9,389 nucleotides of DNA from positions 1-9,389 of the forward strand of contig WLHG01000026.1 of the NCBI GenBank assembly GCA_009702845.1, read 5' to 3'. Source of the DNA: Actinomycetota bacterium (lineage in GTDB: Bacteria; Actinomycetota; Actinomycetes; Nanopelagicales; Nanopelagicaceae). Each line of letters starts with the position of its first letter. The first letter of the stretch is position 1. Below the pieces are notes generated by a model. That model saw only the letters and a program-made list of their open reading frames with translations, had not been told where the DNA came from and did not search any database. Shown piece by piece: positions 1-6,637 of this stretch. A program made the position numbers and the translations under genes.

Positions 1-771
1 GGTCCAGATTTTCAAGCAGTACTTGTCGATACACCTGGCGTTCATAAACCCAAGACGCTTTTGGGGCATCGGCTTAATGCAGTTGTAGATCAAAGCATGG
101 ACTCGGTTGATATCGTCATTATGTGTATTCCAGCCGATGAGACATCTGGCGCTGGAGATTTATTCATTTCGGCAGAGATCGCCAAACACCCACGTGCTAA
201 AAAGTTTGCAGTTATTACCAAAACAGATTTGATCTCTAAGGAAAAACTAGCGTTGCGTCTTACCGGCATTATGGCGCTGGCACAGGGCTTTGTATGGGAT
301 GAAATCATTCCTGTCTCTGCAGCCATTCATAATCAAATTGATTTACTCAATCAGCTCATAGGCGACAATCTTCCAGTTGGACCGGCCTATTACCCAGCTG
401 GCACCACAAGTGATCAAGCGATTGAGCAGTTGATCTGTGAGTACATCCGTGAGGCCGCCCTGCAAGATGTACGCGAGGAGCTTCCTCACTCGATTATGGT
501 CACAATAGATGAGTTTGGTGAGCGAGAAGAAAAGGGTTCACGTCCATTTTACGATGTGCATGCAACTATTCACGTTGAACGAGATTCACAGCGAGCGATT
601 TTACTTGGCCATCAGGGCTCTCGCTTAAAAGAGATCGGGATACGCGCACGTGCCGATATTGAACGTGCGCTCGTTGCAAAGATTTTCTTAGGACTACATA
701 TTAAGGTATCAAAAGAGTGGCAGCGCGATCCTAAGTTATTAGAGCGCCTAGGCTTCGGCGATAACCACTAA
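1..771 (+). CDS. era: GTPase Era, 3' portion (5' end outside window)
   Basis: Era is a GTPase that binds 16S rRNA near its 3' end and assists maturation of the 30S subunit. The frame is open from base 1 and encodes 256 visible residues; the family is about 300 long, so roughly 45 N-terminal residues, including the P-loop (G1) and G2, lie outside. Visible motifs are G3 DTPG at visible residues 10-13, G4 TKTD at 73-76 and G5 PVSA at 104-107. A C-terminal KH domain follows, with its GxxG loop as GHQG at 203-206 and the family ending WQRDPKLLERLGF. The usual NKxD asparagine is Thr here; I recall the same change in mycobacterial Era, so I read it as lineage-normal. A TTG at position 61 is an internal leucine codon, because DTPG lies upstream of it in frame. 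The last 24 bp overlap the convergent transporter gene. Confidence 0.95.
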   Translation, partial: GPDFQAVLVDTPGVHKPKTLLGHRLNAVVDQSMDSVDIVIMCIPADETSGAGDLFISAEIAKHPRAKKFAVITKTDLISKEKLALRLTGIMALAQGFVWDEIIPVSAAIHNQIDLLNQLIGDNLPVGPAYYPAGTTSDQAIEQLICEYIREAALQDVREELPHSIMVTIDEFGEREEKGSRPFYDVHATIHVERDSQRAILLGHQGSRLKEIGIRARADIERALVAKIFLGLHIKVSKEWQRDPKLLERLGFGDNH

Positions 772-1629
772 CTTCGATTTTCGGCTGGCCAAATAAGAAC
801 CGAGCACAACAAGTGGCAGTCCGACGATTATTCCCAGAGTTATTGGCTCCTTTAAAATAATTATTCCAAGGACGACTGCTACTGCTGTATTTACATAGGT
901 CGTCAATGATCCTCGAGCTGTACCGATCTCAACGATGACGGCGAAGAAGAGCATGAAGGCGATCGCCGTTGAAAAGACGCCGAGGGCGACGAGGGCTGCA
1001 ATTGACTTGATGGAGACTGGATTACTTGGCCAGGTTGCAATTGCGATAGGAAGATAAAAGAGAAATGTAATTCCCATCGCTAAGCCATTGATTGCTACAC
1101 CATCTACCCCAGGCAGATTCGATGTCACCATTAAAACGGCATATGCGTAGAGAATTGCTGAGAGAATTACCATAGCGATTGCTTTCGGATTGCTATCTCC
1201 ATTAAAAGATTCAATTCCAACGAGAGCGATGATTCCTATAAAGCCTACGATTAACCCGAAGATGCGTTTGGGCTGCCAGACAGAGTGATCACCGCGCATC
1301 GATGTAAAGATCGTGGCAAAAATTGGAACGGTCGCTATTAGTAATCCCGTAAGGCCCGAAGAGATCTCTTTTTCAGCAGTTGTAATGAGAATCCAAGGTC
1401 CGACCATTTCTAGAAAGGCATATGGAAGAACGTATTTGATGCCTCTTACGGCATCCATAAAACTCTTTCTATGGATAGCGATGGGAATCAATATCGCAGC
1501 ACCGATTATCGTGCGCCCAGCAACGATAAGTGGTGGTGGAATATCTACAACAGCTACCTTCAAGAGAAGGTATGGAATTCCCCAAAGAAAGCCAAGAATG
1601 CCAAACTGGATCCAGGATTTGCGAGTCAT
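748..1629 (-). CDS. EamA/DMT-family transporter (10 TM)
   Basis: This is a predicted inner-membrane permease of the drug/metabolite transporter superfamily, 293 aa, the usual length. It has about ten hydrophobic segments (near residues 8-26, 33-52, 66-84, 90-110, 122-139, 148-168, 178-199, 207-233, 240-260 and 263-282), arranged as two tandem EamA halves. Family signatures are FLWG in TM1 and the VNTAVAVVLG...LKEP stretch at about 246-262. The substrate cannot be read from sequence; relatives export amino acids, nucleobases or other metabolites. The ATG directly abuts the glgA stop codon (TAGATG) and has no convincing Shine-Dalgarno of its own, so it is probably co-transcribed with glgA and translated by coupling or reinitiation. 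Its 3' end overlaps era by 24 bp tail to tail. A link to glycogen metabolism is not implied by the family. Family call firm, substrate unknown. Confidence 0.9.
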   Translation of the reverse strand: MTRKSWIQFGILGFLWGIPYLLLKVAVVDIPPPLIVAGRTIIGAAILIPIAIHRKSFMDAVRGIKYVLPYAFLEMVGPWILITTAEKEISSGLTGLLIATVPIFATIFTSMRGDHSVWQPKRIFGLIVGFIGIIALVGIESFNGDSNPKAIAMVILSAILYAYAVLMVTSNLPGVDGVAINGLAMGITFLFYLPIAIATWPSNPVSIKSIAALVALGVFSTAIAFMLFFAVIVEIGTARGSLTTYVNTAVAVVLGIIILKEPITLGIIVGLPLVVLGSYLASRKSKLVVIAEA

Positions 1630-2790
1630 CTAAGCCAACACACGACGGTAAAGGGCGATAGTTGCTGCAGCTACTTCATCCCAACCGAATTCATTGACAG
1701 TGCGCGATCTTCCCGCAGCACCATATTTCTTAAGTAACTCGGGCTGCGACATTAAATTCGAAATTGATTCTGTAAGAGCCTTCTCGAAAGGAGCTGCATC
1801 GCCGTTGTAATCAACGAGCTCGCCGGTCACTTTGTGCGCGACAACTTCGGGTATTCCACCTACGCGAGATGCAAGGACGGCCGTTTCACATGCCATCGCC
1901 TCTAAGTTCACGATTCCAAGGGGTTCGTAGACCGAAGGGCAGATAAATAAATCTGCACCAGTTAGAAGTACGGTTAATTCGGCATGCGGCAACATATCTT
2001 TTATCCACCATACATTTGTGCGCGTTTTTTGTAGTTCAGTGATAAGGCTGGCAACTTCTGCGCCGATTCCCTCCTCATCAGGGCTTCCTGCCGCAAGAAC
2101 TAACCCATACTCGTTCGGGACGTCTTTCCATGCGCGCAATAAGTGCGCCAAACCCTTTTGTCGCGTGATGCGACCTACGAAAATTGCGTATCGCCCGTTG
2201 ACACCGTATTTAACTGCGACCGAAGGATCGTGATGAGGCGCGAACTTTTCAGTATCAACCCCATTTCTTATCGTTACAACTTTATTAGGGTCGATAGTTG
2301 GATAGGCGGCCAGGACATCGGCGCGCATTCCATCGCTGACCGCGATAATTGCAGCCGCTGATTCGTAGGCTGTTTTCTCTGCCCATGATGAGATTGCATA
2401 ACCGCCGCCTAACTGATCGGCTTTCCACGGACGAAGCGGTTCAAGTGAATGCGCGCTGACAACATGGGGGATTTGGAATTGTAGAGAGGCAATATGTCCA
2501 GCCATATTTGCATACCAAGTATGCGAATGAACGACATCGATGTTGTTGAGCTTGGATGCAATCTCCAAGTCGGTAACGAGAGCCTGCACTGCTGGATTTG
2601 CATCGACAAACTCTGATGGCGTTGCATATCCGAAGGCATCATCACGAGAGCCTCCAAAACAGTGAACCTCAACAGTTACTTCCTTGGTGGCGCGAAGGGC
2701 CTGCGTTAACTGCAGAGCATGAACTCCAGCACCGCCGTAAATAGCGGGGGGCCACTCTTTAGTAACGATTCCAATTTTCAGATCGCTCAT
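1630..2790 (-). CDS. glgA: Actinobacterial-type glycogen synthase / maltose-1-phosphate synthase (GT4)
   Basis: This is a cytoplasmic retaining glycosyltransferase of family GT4, 386 aa, matching the Corynebacterium/Mycobacterium glgA type rather than the longer E. coli GT5 enzyme. The N-terminal Rossmann domain starts KIGIVTKEWPPAIYGGAGVH (5-24) and contains HSHTW at 88-92. The C-terminal nucleotide-sugar domain has VGRITRQKG (205-213; R207 and K212 are the usual diphosphate-binding pair) and the E-x7-E motif at E289/E297. The donor is expected to be ADP-glucose. The mycobacterial relative (Rv1212c, renamed GlgM) transfers glucose to glucose-1-phosphate to give maltose-1-phosphate for GlgE, so glycogen elongation is not the only possible role. 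The ATG is preceded by AGGGGA with 5 nt spacing, which supports this start. It is divergent from glgC across 45 bp, the arrangement known in corynebacteria and mycobacteria, and is followed without a gap by the EamA transporter. Confidence 0.93.
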   Translation of the reverse strand: MSDLKIGIVTKEWPPAIYGGAGVHALQLTQALRATKEVTVEVHCFGGSRDDAFGYATPSEFVDANPAVQALVTDLEIASKLNNIDVVHSHTWYANMAGHIASLQFQIPHVVSAHSLEPLRPWKADQLGGGYAISSWAEKTAYESAAAIIAVSDGMRADVLAAYPTIDPNKVVTIRNGVDTEKFAPHHDPSVAVKYGVNGRYAIFVGRITRQKGLAHLLRAWKDVPNEYGLVLAAGSPDEEGIGAEVASLITELQKTRTNVWWIKDMLPHAELTVLLTGADLFICPSVYEPLGIVNLEAMACETAVLASRVGGIPEVVAHKVTGELVDYNGDAAPFEKALTESISNLMSQPELLKKYGAAGRSRTVNEFGWDEVAAATIALYRRVLA

Positions 2791-2835
2791 TGATTTCCCC
2801 TATCCTGACCAAGAGGTACAGGCTATCGTTAGCGC
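2791..2835. promoter_or_regulatory. 45-bp divergent glgA/glgC promoter region with overlapping -10 candidates
   Basis: This is the only DNA between the two divergent start codons. On the plus strand TATCGT (2824-2829) fits an actinobacterial -10 (TANNNT) and lies 6 nt before the glgC ATG, predicting a leaderless glgC mRNA; no Shine-Dalgarno is visible. On the minus strand TAGCCT (2825 down to 2820) is a -10 candidate for glgA, giving a leader of about 22 nt that carries AGGGGA (2801 down to 2796). The two boxes overlap within the imperfect palindrome GCTATCGTTAGC (2822-2833). I see no good -35 for either gene, and no TGTGA-N6-TCACA (CRP/GlxR-type) site here. Confidence 0.45.
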
Positions 2836-4059
2836 ATGGCAAAGCTTAAACTCCCGCTGGGGATAGTACTTGCCGGCGGTGAAGGTAAGCGTTTGATGCC
2901 CCTAACGGCAGATAGAGCCAAACCAGCAGTTCCATTTGGTGGCTCATATCGATTGATTGATTTCGTTCTCTCGAATTTAGTAAATGCCAATATGTTGAAA
3001 GTAGCGGTTTTGACGCAGTACAAGTCGCACTCACTCGATAGACATATAACAACTACTTGGCGAATGTCGGCCTTACTTGGAAACTACATCACCCCAGTGC
3101 CTGCCCAACAACGGCTAGGTCCTCGTTGGTATACAGGAAGTGCCGATGCGATTTTGCAAAACTTTAATTTAATTCACGATGAGAATCCAAAGCATGTATT
3201 GGTTTTCGGTGCAGATCACGTCTATCGCATGGATCCAGGTCAGATGTTTGAGCAGCATGTCGAATCTGGTGCCGGCGTTACCGTTGCAGCCATCCGTATG
3301 CCACGCTCAGAGGCGCATGAATTCGGAGTAATTGAGCTCGAAGATGATGGAGTTACGATTAAAGCCTTTCACGAAAAGCCATCTGATCCGCCTGCGATGC
3401 CCGGTCACCCAGATTTATCTTTAGTATCAATGGGCAACTACATTTTTAAACGCGATGTAATGGAAGAGGCGTTGATTATCGATGCCGAAGATATTGAATC
3501 GCGCCATGATTTGGGCGCAAATATTATTCCTTTCTTAACTAATAATGGCGTTGCAAAGGTTTATGACTTTGCCAATAACGTGGTTCCTGGTGAGACCGAC
3601 CGAGATAAGGGCTATTGGCGCGACGTTGGCTCAATCGATGCGTATTACGACGCACATATGGATTTAGTATCGGTTCATCCAATCTTTAATCTCTATAACC
3701 GTGAATGGCCGCTATTAACAAATCCACCATCATTGCCACCTGCAAAATTTAGCGAGGGTGGTGCCGCGCATGACTCAATCGTGGGCGCTGGAACGATTAT
3801 CTCAGGCGGAATTCTGCATAACTCTGTGATTTCATATGATGTTTCCGTAGGCCGGGGCTCTCTTATCGAAGGCTCTGTCCTCATGCCCTCTGTCTACATT
3901 GGCGATAAGGCGATCATCCGTAATGCGATTCTGGATAAAAACGTCTATGTCGAACCGGGTGCACAAATAGGTGTTGATATAGAACGCGACCGTCAACGTT
4001 TTACAATTAGCCCTGGTGGGGTAATCGTTGTTGGTAAAGGTGTGCGAGTTACCAGTTAA
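2836..4059 (+). CDS. glgC: Glucose-1-phosphate adenylyltransferase (ADP-glucose pyrophosphorylase)
   Basis: GlgC catalyses ATP + glucose-1-phosphate to ADP-glucose + PPi, the committing step of bacterial glycogen synthesis. It is a 407-aa, full-length cytoplasmic protein, normally tetrameric in this family. The N-terminal nucleotidyltransferase domain has [10 protein letters not shown] (11-20), [10 protein letters not shown] (27-36; K29 aligns with the E. coli regulatory lysine K39), GADHVYRMD (125-133; D127 matches the catalytic Asp), FHEKP (178-182; K181 matches the glucose-1-phosphate-binding lysine) and [15 protein letters not shown] (260-274). The C-terminus (about 315-380) is a left-handed beta-helix with hexapeptide-like repeats, used for oligomerisation and allostery. 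The ATG at 2836 is supported by the [13 protein letters not shown] start shared with mycobacterial GlgC. It has no Shine-Dalgarno; a TATCGT box 6 nt upstream suggests a leaderless mRNA. It is divergent from glgA, its pathway partner. Confidence 0.96.
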   Translation: MAKLKLPLGIVLAGGEGKRLMPLTADRAKPAVPFGGSYRLIDFVLSNLVNANMLKVAVLTQYKSHSLDRHITTTWRMSALLGNYITPVPAQQRLGPRWYTGSADAILQNFNLIHDENPKHVLVFGADHVYRMDPGQMFEQHVESGAGVTVAAIRMPRSEAHEFGVIELEDDGVTIKAFHEKPSDPPAMPGHPDLSLVSMGNYIFKRDVMEEALIIDAEDIESRHDLGANIIPFLTNNGVAKVYDFANNVVPGETDRDKGYWRDVGSIDAYYDAHMDLVSVHPIFNLYNREWPLLTNPPSLPPAKFSEGGAAHDSIVGAGTIISGGILHNSVISYDVSVGRGSLIEGSVLMPSVYIGDKAIIRNAILDKNVYVEPGAQIGVDIERDRQRFTISPGGVIVVGKGVRVTS

Positions 4060-4066
4060 TTTTTTT
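4032..4066 (+). terminator. Candidate intrinsic terminator of glgC
   Basis: An inverted repeat TGGTAA (4032-4037) / TTACCA (4049-4054) with an 11-nt loop is followed, after 5 nt, by seven T residues (4060-4066). Two G-U pairs could extend the stem (4031/4055 and 4030/4056). The hairpin lies inside the last glgC codons, and the T-run fills the 7-bp gap before the convergent xylB stop. Read on the minus strand the stem has no following U-tract, so it should act for glgC only. The stem is short and AT-rich, so efficiency may be modest. Confidence 0.5.
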
Positions 4067-5470
4067 CTACCAGTCGGCTGTGTTATCGCGCAGAGTTCTA
4101 TAGTGATCCATAACAGCTGGCGTTGATGGTGCAGAGTGGTGCGAAACTTCACCAAGATCCCACGAAGGCATCTCACCTAGCAGCGCCCAAGCTGCCTGTT
4201 TAGCTGCACCATCGGCGACGTATTCACCTGCTGGTGGAACAACTACTTCGCGTCCTAAAAGGGCACTTGCAATAACAGGGATTGCTGGATTTTTAGCAGC
4301 TCCGCCGATAATCAAAACTCTGTTAACACTTACCCCTAACTCGATGAGGGCATCAACTGCATCTGTTAAGCCGCACAACATGCCCTCAATCATGGCGCGT
4401 GCGATGTCAGATGGGTTTGAGTTATTCAGATTCATTCCAGTAAAGGTTCCAGTTGCATTCGGGCGATTAGGTGTTCGTTCACCTTCAAAATATGGCAAAA
4501 GCGTTAATCCATGTGCACCGGGTATTGATGTCAATGCCAATTCACCAACATCGTTATGTGATACTCCTAAGATGCGTGTTGCCGCATCTAAAATTCGTGC
4601 AGCATTGAGCGTGCAGACAAGCGGTAAGAAACGCCCGGTTGCATCGGCAAAGCCTGCAACTGCTCCGCTTGAATCATGGGTTGGTGTATCTGAGACTGCA
4701 AAGGCAGTCCCACTCGTTCCAAGTGAGATAACAACGTCGCCCGGTTGTGATTGTAGACCAAGGGCTGCAGCGGCATTATCGCCGGCACCGGCAGCGATTG
4801 GAATACCCGATGTGGTCACACCTCCGAACTCATGGGGAAGAATTATTCGAGGCAACATCACTTCGCTATCGTGGCGAAGTGCAAGACGGAGAATATCTTC
4901 ACGGTAATGCGATGTCGTTGGATCGAAATAGCCAGTTCCTGAGGCATCACTTCGATCGGTAAATAATCTCTCTAGGTTTTTCCCACCTTGTAACTGCCAT
5001 GACAACCAGTCATGGGGAAGTGCAACTGATGCGACCCTGGCAGCATTGTCTGGTTCGTTATCGGCCATCCAGCGTAGTTTTGTTGCAGTAAAGGATGCGA
5101 CTAAGACTGAGCCAACTTTTCTTGCAATCTCGGCATCTCCACCCTCTTCACGATTTAAATCAAGGGCAGCTTGTGCCGAGCGAGTGTCATTCCATAAAAG
5201 CGCGGGACGAATTACGCCGCCATCATTGTCGAGTGCGACCATTCCATGTTGTTGCCCAGCAATTGAAATCGCAGCGACACCATCTAATCCACCGGCGCTT
5301 ACAATCGCGGCATCAAGGGCCGATTTCCAAAGCGCGGGATCGACTTCGGTGTCATCGGGATGTGGCGCACGTCCCTCTCGCAATAACTCACCTGTATGGG
5401 CATCACGAATTACCACCTTTACCGATTGGGTCGATGAATCCACGCCGGCGATGAGTTGTCGATTAGCCAT
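4067..5470 (-). CDS. xylB: Xylulokinase (FGGY family)
   Basis: The predicted reaction is ATP-dependent phosphorylation of D-xylulose to xylulose-5-phosphate, which feeds the pentose phosphate pathway. The protein is 467 aa, close to the usual family length (about 480-500). The N-terminal FGGY_N domain opens with LIAGVDSSTQSVKV (D11 in the nucleotide site) and has AGQQHGMV at 71-78 (H75; the GQxHG signature favours xylulokinase over glycerol kinase or ribulokinase) and LLWNDTRS at 91-98. The C-terminal domain has AGAGDNAAAALG at 227-238 (catalytic base D231), LGTSGTAFAV (250-259) and IIGGAAKNP (387-395). The ATG at 5470 has no Shine-Dalgarno, but a TAGCCT box ends 6 nt upstream, suggesting a leaderless mRNA. 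No xylose isomerase, regulator or pentose transporter is in the window. A related pentulose or pentitol-derived substrate cannot be excluded. Confidence 0.9.
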   Translation of the reverse strand: MANRQLIAGVDSSTQSVKVVIRDAHTGELLREGRAPHPDDTEVDPALWKSALDAAIVSAGGLDGVAAISIAGQQHGMVALDNDGGVIRPALLWNDTRSAQAALDLNREEGGDAEIARKVGSVLVASFTATKLRWMADNEPDNAARVASVALPHDWLSWQLQGGKNLERLFTDRSDASGTGYFDPTTSHYREDILRLALRHDSEVMLPRIILPHEFGGVTTSGIPIAAGAGDNAAAALGLQSQPGDVVISLGTSGTAFAVSDTPTHDSSGAVAGFADATGRFLPLVCTLNAARILDAATRILGVSHNDVGELALTSIPGAHGLTLLPYFEGERTPNRPNATGTFTGMNLNNSNPSDIARAMIEGMLCGLTDAVDALIELGVSVNRVLIIGGAAKNPAIPVIASALLGREVVVPPAGEYVADGAAKQAAWALLGEMPSWDLGEVSHHSAPSTPAVMDHYRTLRDNTADW

Positions 5471-5570
5471 AGCGCAAGGCTAGACTGTCCTAGTCAGCGT
5501 TGACCACAGGTAGGGCGAAGAATGATTGACATAGCCCTTCGTTAAAGATTCTTTCGTAGTGGAGTTTAAA
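5471..5570. promoter_or_regulatory. Divergent xylB/pfkA promoter region
   Basis: This 100-bp region serves two diverging genes. For xylB (minus strand), TAGCCT (5482 down to 5477) is a -10 candidate 6 nt before the ATG, with TGGTCA (5506 down to 5501) as a 4/6 match to TTGACA at 18-bp spacing. Two small palindromes overlap the spacer and -35 area: GACT-N5-AGTC (5483-5495) and GTCA-N4-TGAC (5493-5504). They could be operator half-sites, but their arms are only 4 bp. For pfkA (plus strand), a perfect TTGACA lies at 5526-5531; the matching -10 is unclear (GATTCT at 5547-5552 or TTCTTT at 5549-5554). GGAG at 5561-5564 is the pfkA ribosome binding site. Confidence 0.45.
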
Positions 5571-6596
5571 ATGCGTATTGGTGTACTTACTGGTGGTGGA
5601 GATTGCCCAGGTTTAAATGCTGTTATCCGTGCCGTTGTCCGCAAGGGCGTCAAAGAGTATGGACATGAGTTTGTTGGTTTTCGTGATGGCTGGAAAGGCC
5701 CGCTTGAGGGATTAACCATGCCTCTGACTATTGAAACGACTCGAGGAATCCTGCCTCGTGGTGGAACAATTCTTGGATCTTCACGCACTAACCCTTTTAA
5801 GATCGAGGGTGGAGTTGAGAAGATTAAAGAGAATCTAGCTAAAGCTGGAATTGATGCACTCATCGCTATCGGCGGCGAAGATACTCTTGGAGTCGCAACG
5901 AAACTCGACTCACTCGGCGTTAAAGTCGTTGGCGTTCCCAAGACAATCGATAATGATTTAGATAATACCGACTACACATTTGGATTTGATACTGCAGTCA
6001 ATATCGCAGTTGAAGCGATTGATCGTTTACATACAACGGCCGAGTCCCACCATCGCGCATTAATCGTTGAGGTCATGGGTCGCCATGCTGGCTGGATCGC
6101 TTTGCATGCAGGTCTTGCAGGAGGGGCTGCATGTATCTTGATTCCAGAGCAGAAATTCTCAGTCGATAAGGTCTGCGAATGGGTCGAGTCTCGATTCAAG
6201 TCTCACTACTCTCCGATCATCGTTATTGCAGAGGGTGCAATTCCTCAAGATGGCGATATGGCGGTGAAGGATCAGAGCCTTGATTCATTTGGCCACGTTA
6301 AGTTGGCAGGAATCGGAGATTGGCTCGCTCAGCAGATCGAAGCGAAAACCGGTAAAGAGGCGCGTACCTCTGTTCTTGGACATATTCAGCGCGGCGGAAC
6401 TCCTACGGCCTTTGATCGAGTGCTTGCTACCCGCTTTGGTTTACATGCGATTACCGCCGCTCATGAGGGGGATTGGGGCAAAATGGTCGCACTTCACGGC
6501 ACAGACATAGTCCGAGTCCCGCTTGCATCGGCTACTGAAAAACTTAAATTGGTTCCAATTGAGCGATACAAGGAGGCCGAGATTTTCTTTGGCTAA
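5571..6596 (+). CDS. pfkA: 6-phosphofructokinase, predicted pyrophosphate-dependent
   Basis: This PFK converts fructose-6-phosphate to fructose-1,6-bisphosphate; it is 341 aa, typical of the actinobacterial mixed-substrate PFK group. Motifs are GVLTGGGDCPGLNAVIR (4-20), GGEDT (101-105), PKTIDNDL (123-130; D127 is the catalytic base), MGRHAGW (169-175) and GHIQRGGTPTAFDR (270-283). The phosphoryl-donor determinants are D104 and K124. ATP-dependent enzymes have Gly at 104, and classical ones also have Gly at 124; Asp104 with Lys124 is the PPi-dependent pattern (EC 2.7.1.90). The reaction would then be reversible and serve both glycolysis and gluconeogenesis. I chose the ATG at 5571: GGAG lies 6 nt upstream and the protein then begins MRIGVLTGGGDCPG. 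An in-frame GTG at 5559 would add four residues and overlap that GGAG. It is divergent from xylB and followed by aroG after 41 bp. Family certain, donor predicted. Confidence 0.94.
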   Translation: MRIGVLTGGGDCPGLNAVIRAVVRKGVKEYGHEFVGFRDGWKGPLEGLTMPLTIETTRGILPRGGTILGSSRTNPFKIEGGVEKIKENLAKAGIDALIAIGGEDTLGVATKLDSLGVKVVGVPKTIDNDLDNTDYTFGFDTAVNIAVEAIDRLHTTAESHHRALIVEVMGRHAGWIALHAGLAGGAACILIPEQKFSVDKVCEWVESRFKSHYSPIIVIAEGAIPQDGDMAVKDQSLDSFGHVKLAGIGDWLAQQIEAKTGKEARTSVLGHIQRGGTPTAFDRVLATRFGLHAITAAHEGDWGKMVALHGTDIVRVPLASATEKLKLVPIERYKEAEIFFG

Positions 6597-6624
6597 TCGC
6601 ATCCCGCGACAACCTAGAACTCTC

Positions 6625-6637
6625 TACTCTTATCCTC
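6625..6637 (+). promoter_or_regulatory. Candidate -10 box for leaderless aroG
   Basis: TACTCT (6625-6630) fits TANNNT and ends 7 nt before the aroG ATG at 6638. No Shine-Dalgarno-like purine run is present in the 20 nt before the start, which is pyrimidine-rich instead. I see no good -35 at 16-18 bp spacing. The box sits in the 41-bp gap after pfkA, so aroG may have its own promoter even if read-through from pfkA also occurs. Confidence 0.4.

Noticed and set aside
61..63. TTG as the start of era
   Set aside because: The same frame is open to base 1 and encodes the conserved VLVDTPGVHKPK stretch upstream, so the gene is simply cut by the window edge.
746..753. 8-bp palindrome GCCTAGGC at the end of era and of the transporter gene
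   Set aside because: Fully explained by the two overlapping coding ends; no T-run or spaced arms to make it a terminator.
4051..4074. Direct repeat ACCAGT at 4051-4056 and 4069-4074 around the glgC/xylB junction
   Set aside because: Only 6 bp, with one copy inside each gene's last codons; no target-site duplication context or mobile element nearby.
4344..5483. Open frames on the plus strand opposite xylB (4344-4907, 187 aa; 5046-5483, 145 aa)
   Set aside because: They lie fully antisense to a well-supported xylulokinase, have Ser/Pro/Arg-rich compositions and no recognisable motif; they look like by-products of xylB codon use.
5559..5561. GTG as an upstream start for pfkA
   Set aside because: It overlaps the GGAG ribosome binding site used by the ATG at 5571 and would add four non-conserved residues before the canonical MRIGVLTGGGDCPG start.
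5480..5941. Minus-strand open frame of 153 aa opposite pfkA
   Set aside because: It is antisense to conserved PFK motifs, Pro/Ser/Arg-rich and without a family signature. It would also cover the whole xylB/pfkA promoter region.
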